Source: Nautiliaceae bacterium (GTDB taxonomy: Bacteria > Campylobacterota > Campylobacteria > Campylobacterales > Nautiliaceae). From it: a stretch of DNA of 32,941 nt. The stretch covers positions 1 to 32,941 of the forward strand of contig JAMOSZ010000053.1 in the NCBI GenBank assembly GCA_027062625.1. The letters run 5' to 3'. The first letter of the stretch is position 1; each line of letters opens with the position of its first letter. The translations under genes and the position numbers were made by a program. Positions 32,940 through 32,941 of the stretch are shown here, one piece after another. The notes below the pieces were generated by a model, which saw only the letters and a list, made by a program, of their open reading frames with translations, was not told the DNA's origin and ran no database searches.

Positions 32940-32941
32940 TT

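Overview
The window is a dense, AT-rich stretch of bacterial chromosome, almost all core genes. Protein content and gene order point to the Campylobacterota (epsilonproteobacteria). The block ilvC-minD-minE-dprA-ruvX is the order I recall from Helicobacter. The run glmU-coaBC-uppS-prepilin peptidase-permease-truA resembles Campylobacter. A Nautiliales-type hydrothermal-vent lineage (Nautilia, Caminibacter, Lebetimonas) fits the base composition and the presence of PilT and a family 6 uracil/hypoxanthine-DNA glycosylase, but that level is inference. I see no rRNA, tRNA, CRISPR array, insertion sequence, prophage or integration site.

Layout, left to right. (1) A small exported protein (56-382, +) runs tail-to-tail into a six-gene minus-strand operon, glmU to truA (5862-334), for cell-envelope precursors, CoA, undecaprenyl diphosphate, LPS export, prepilin processing and pseudouridine. 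(2) A plus-strand operon (5910-9275) holds a TrmA-like methyltransferase, an unlisted 33-codon membrane mini-protein, a ketopantoate-reductase-like protein and a membrane diguanylate cyclase. (3) A long minus-strand block (16299-9265) holds ilvC, two exported proteins of unknown role, minD, minE, a divergent polysaccharide deacetylase, dprA, the DNA glycosylase and ruvX. (4) A plus-strand operon (16362-19779) has an exported protein and the GspE/PilB ATPase and GspF/PilC platform. (5) Minus-strand hemL-atpZ and plus-strand gatC-pilT-queA diverge at about 21350. (6) Minus-strand uvrB, gamma-carbonic anhydrase-like and mutS2 are followed by trxC with its own near-consensus promoter. (7) A plus-strand run (29026-32796) has a coiled-coil protein, a small ZapA-like protein, three prepilins and priA. 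The window ends in two hairpins and a strong promoter reading off the right edge.

Two themes link the regions. First, a type IV pilus, pseudopilus or DNA-uptake apparatus is scattered over the window: prepilin peptidase, assembly ATPase, platform protein, retraction ATPase PilT, three prepilins, and DprA for incoming single strands. Second, DNA maintenance genes are frequent (uvrB, mutS2, priA, ruvX, dprA, DNA glycosylase).

The genome is extremely compact. Most same-strand neighbours overlap by 1-26 bases through ATGA, TTGA, TAATG or TGATG junctions, TTG starts are common, and convergent genes overlap or abut without clear terminators. Recognisable promoters are mainly extended -10 elements (TGnTAnAAT); good -35 boxes appear only before the second prepilin gene, trxC and at the right edge. 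No clearly new defence or metabolic system is visible. The most interesting items are the coupled 33-codon gene, the recurring overlapping divergent promoters, the pilin promoter with its phased A-tracts, the unknown exported pair between ilvC and minD, and the small-protein pair leading into the pilin operon.
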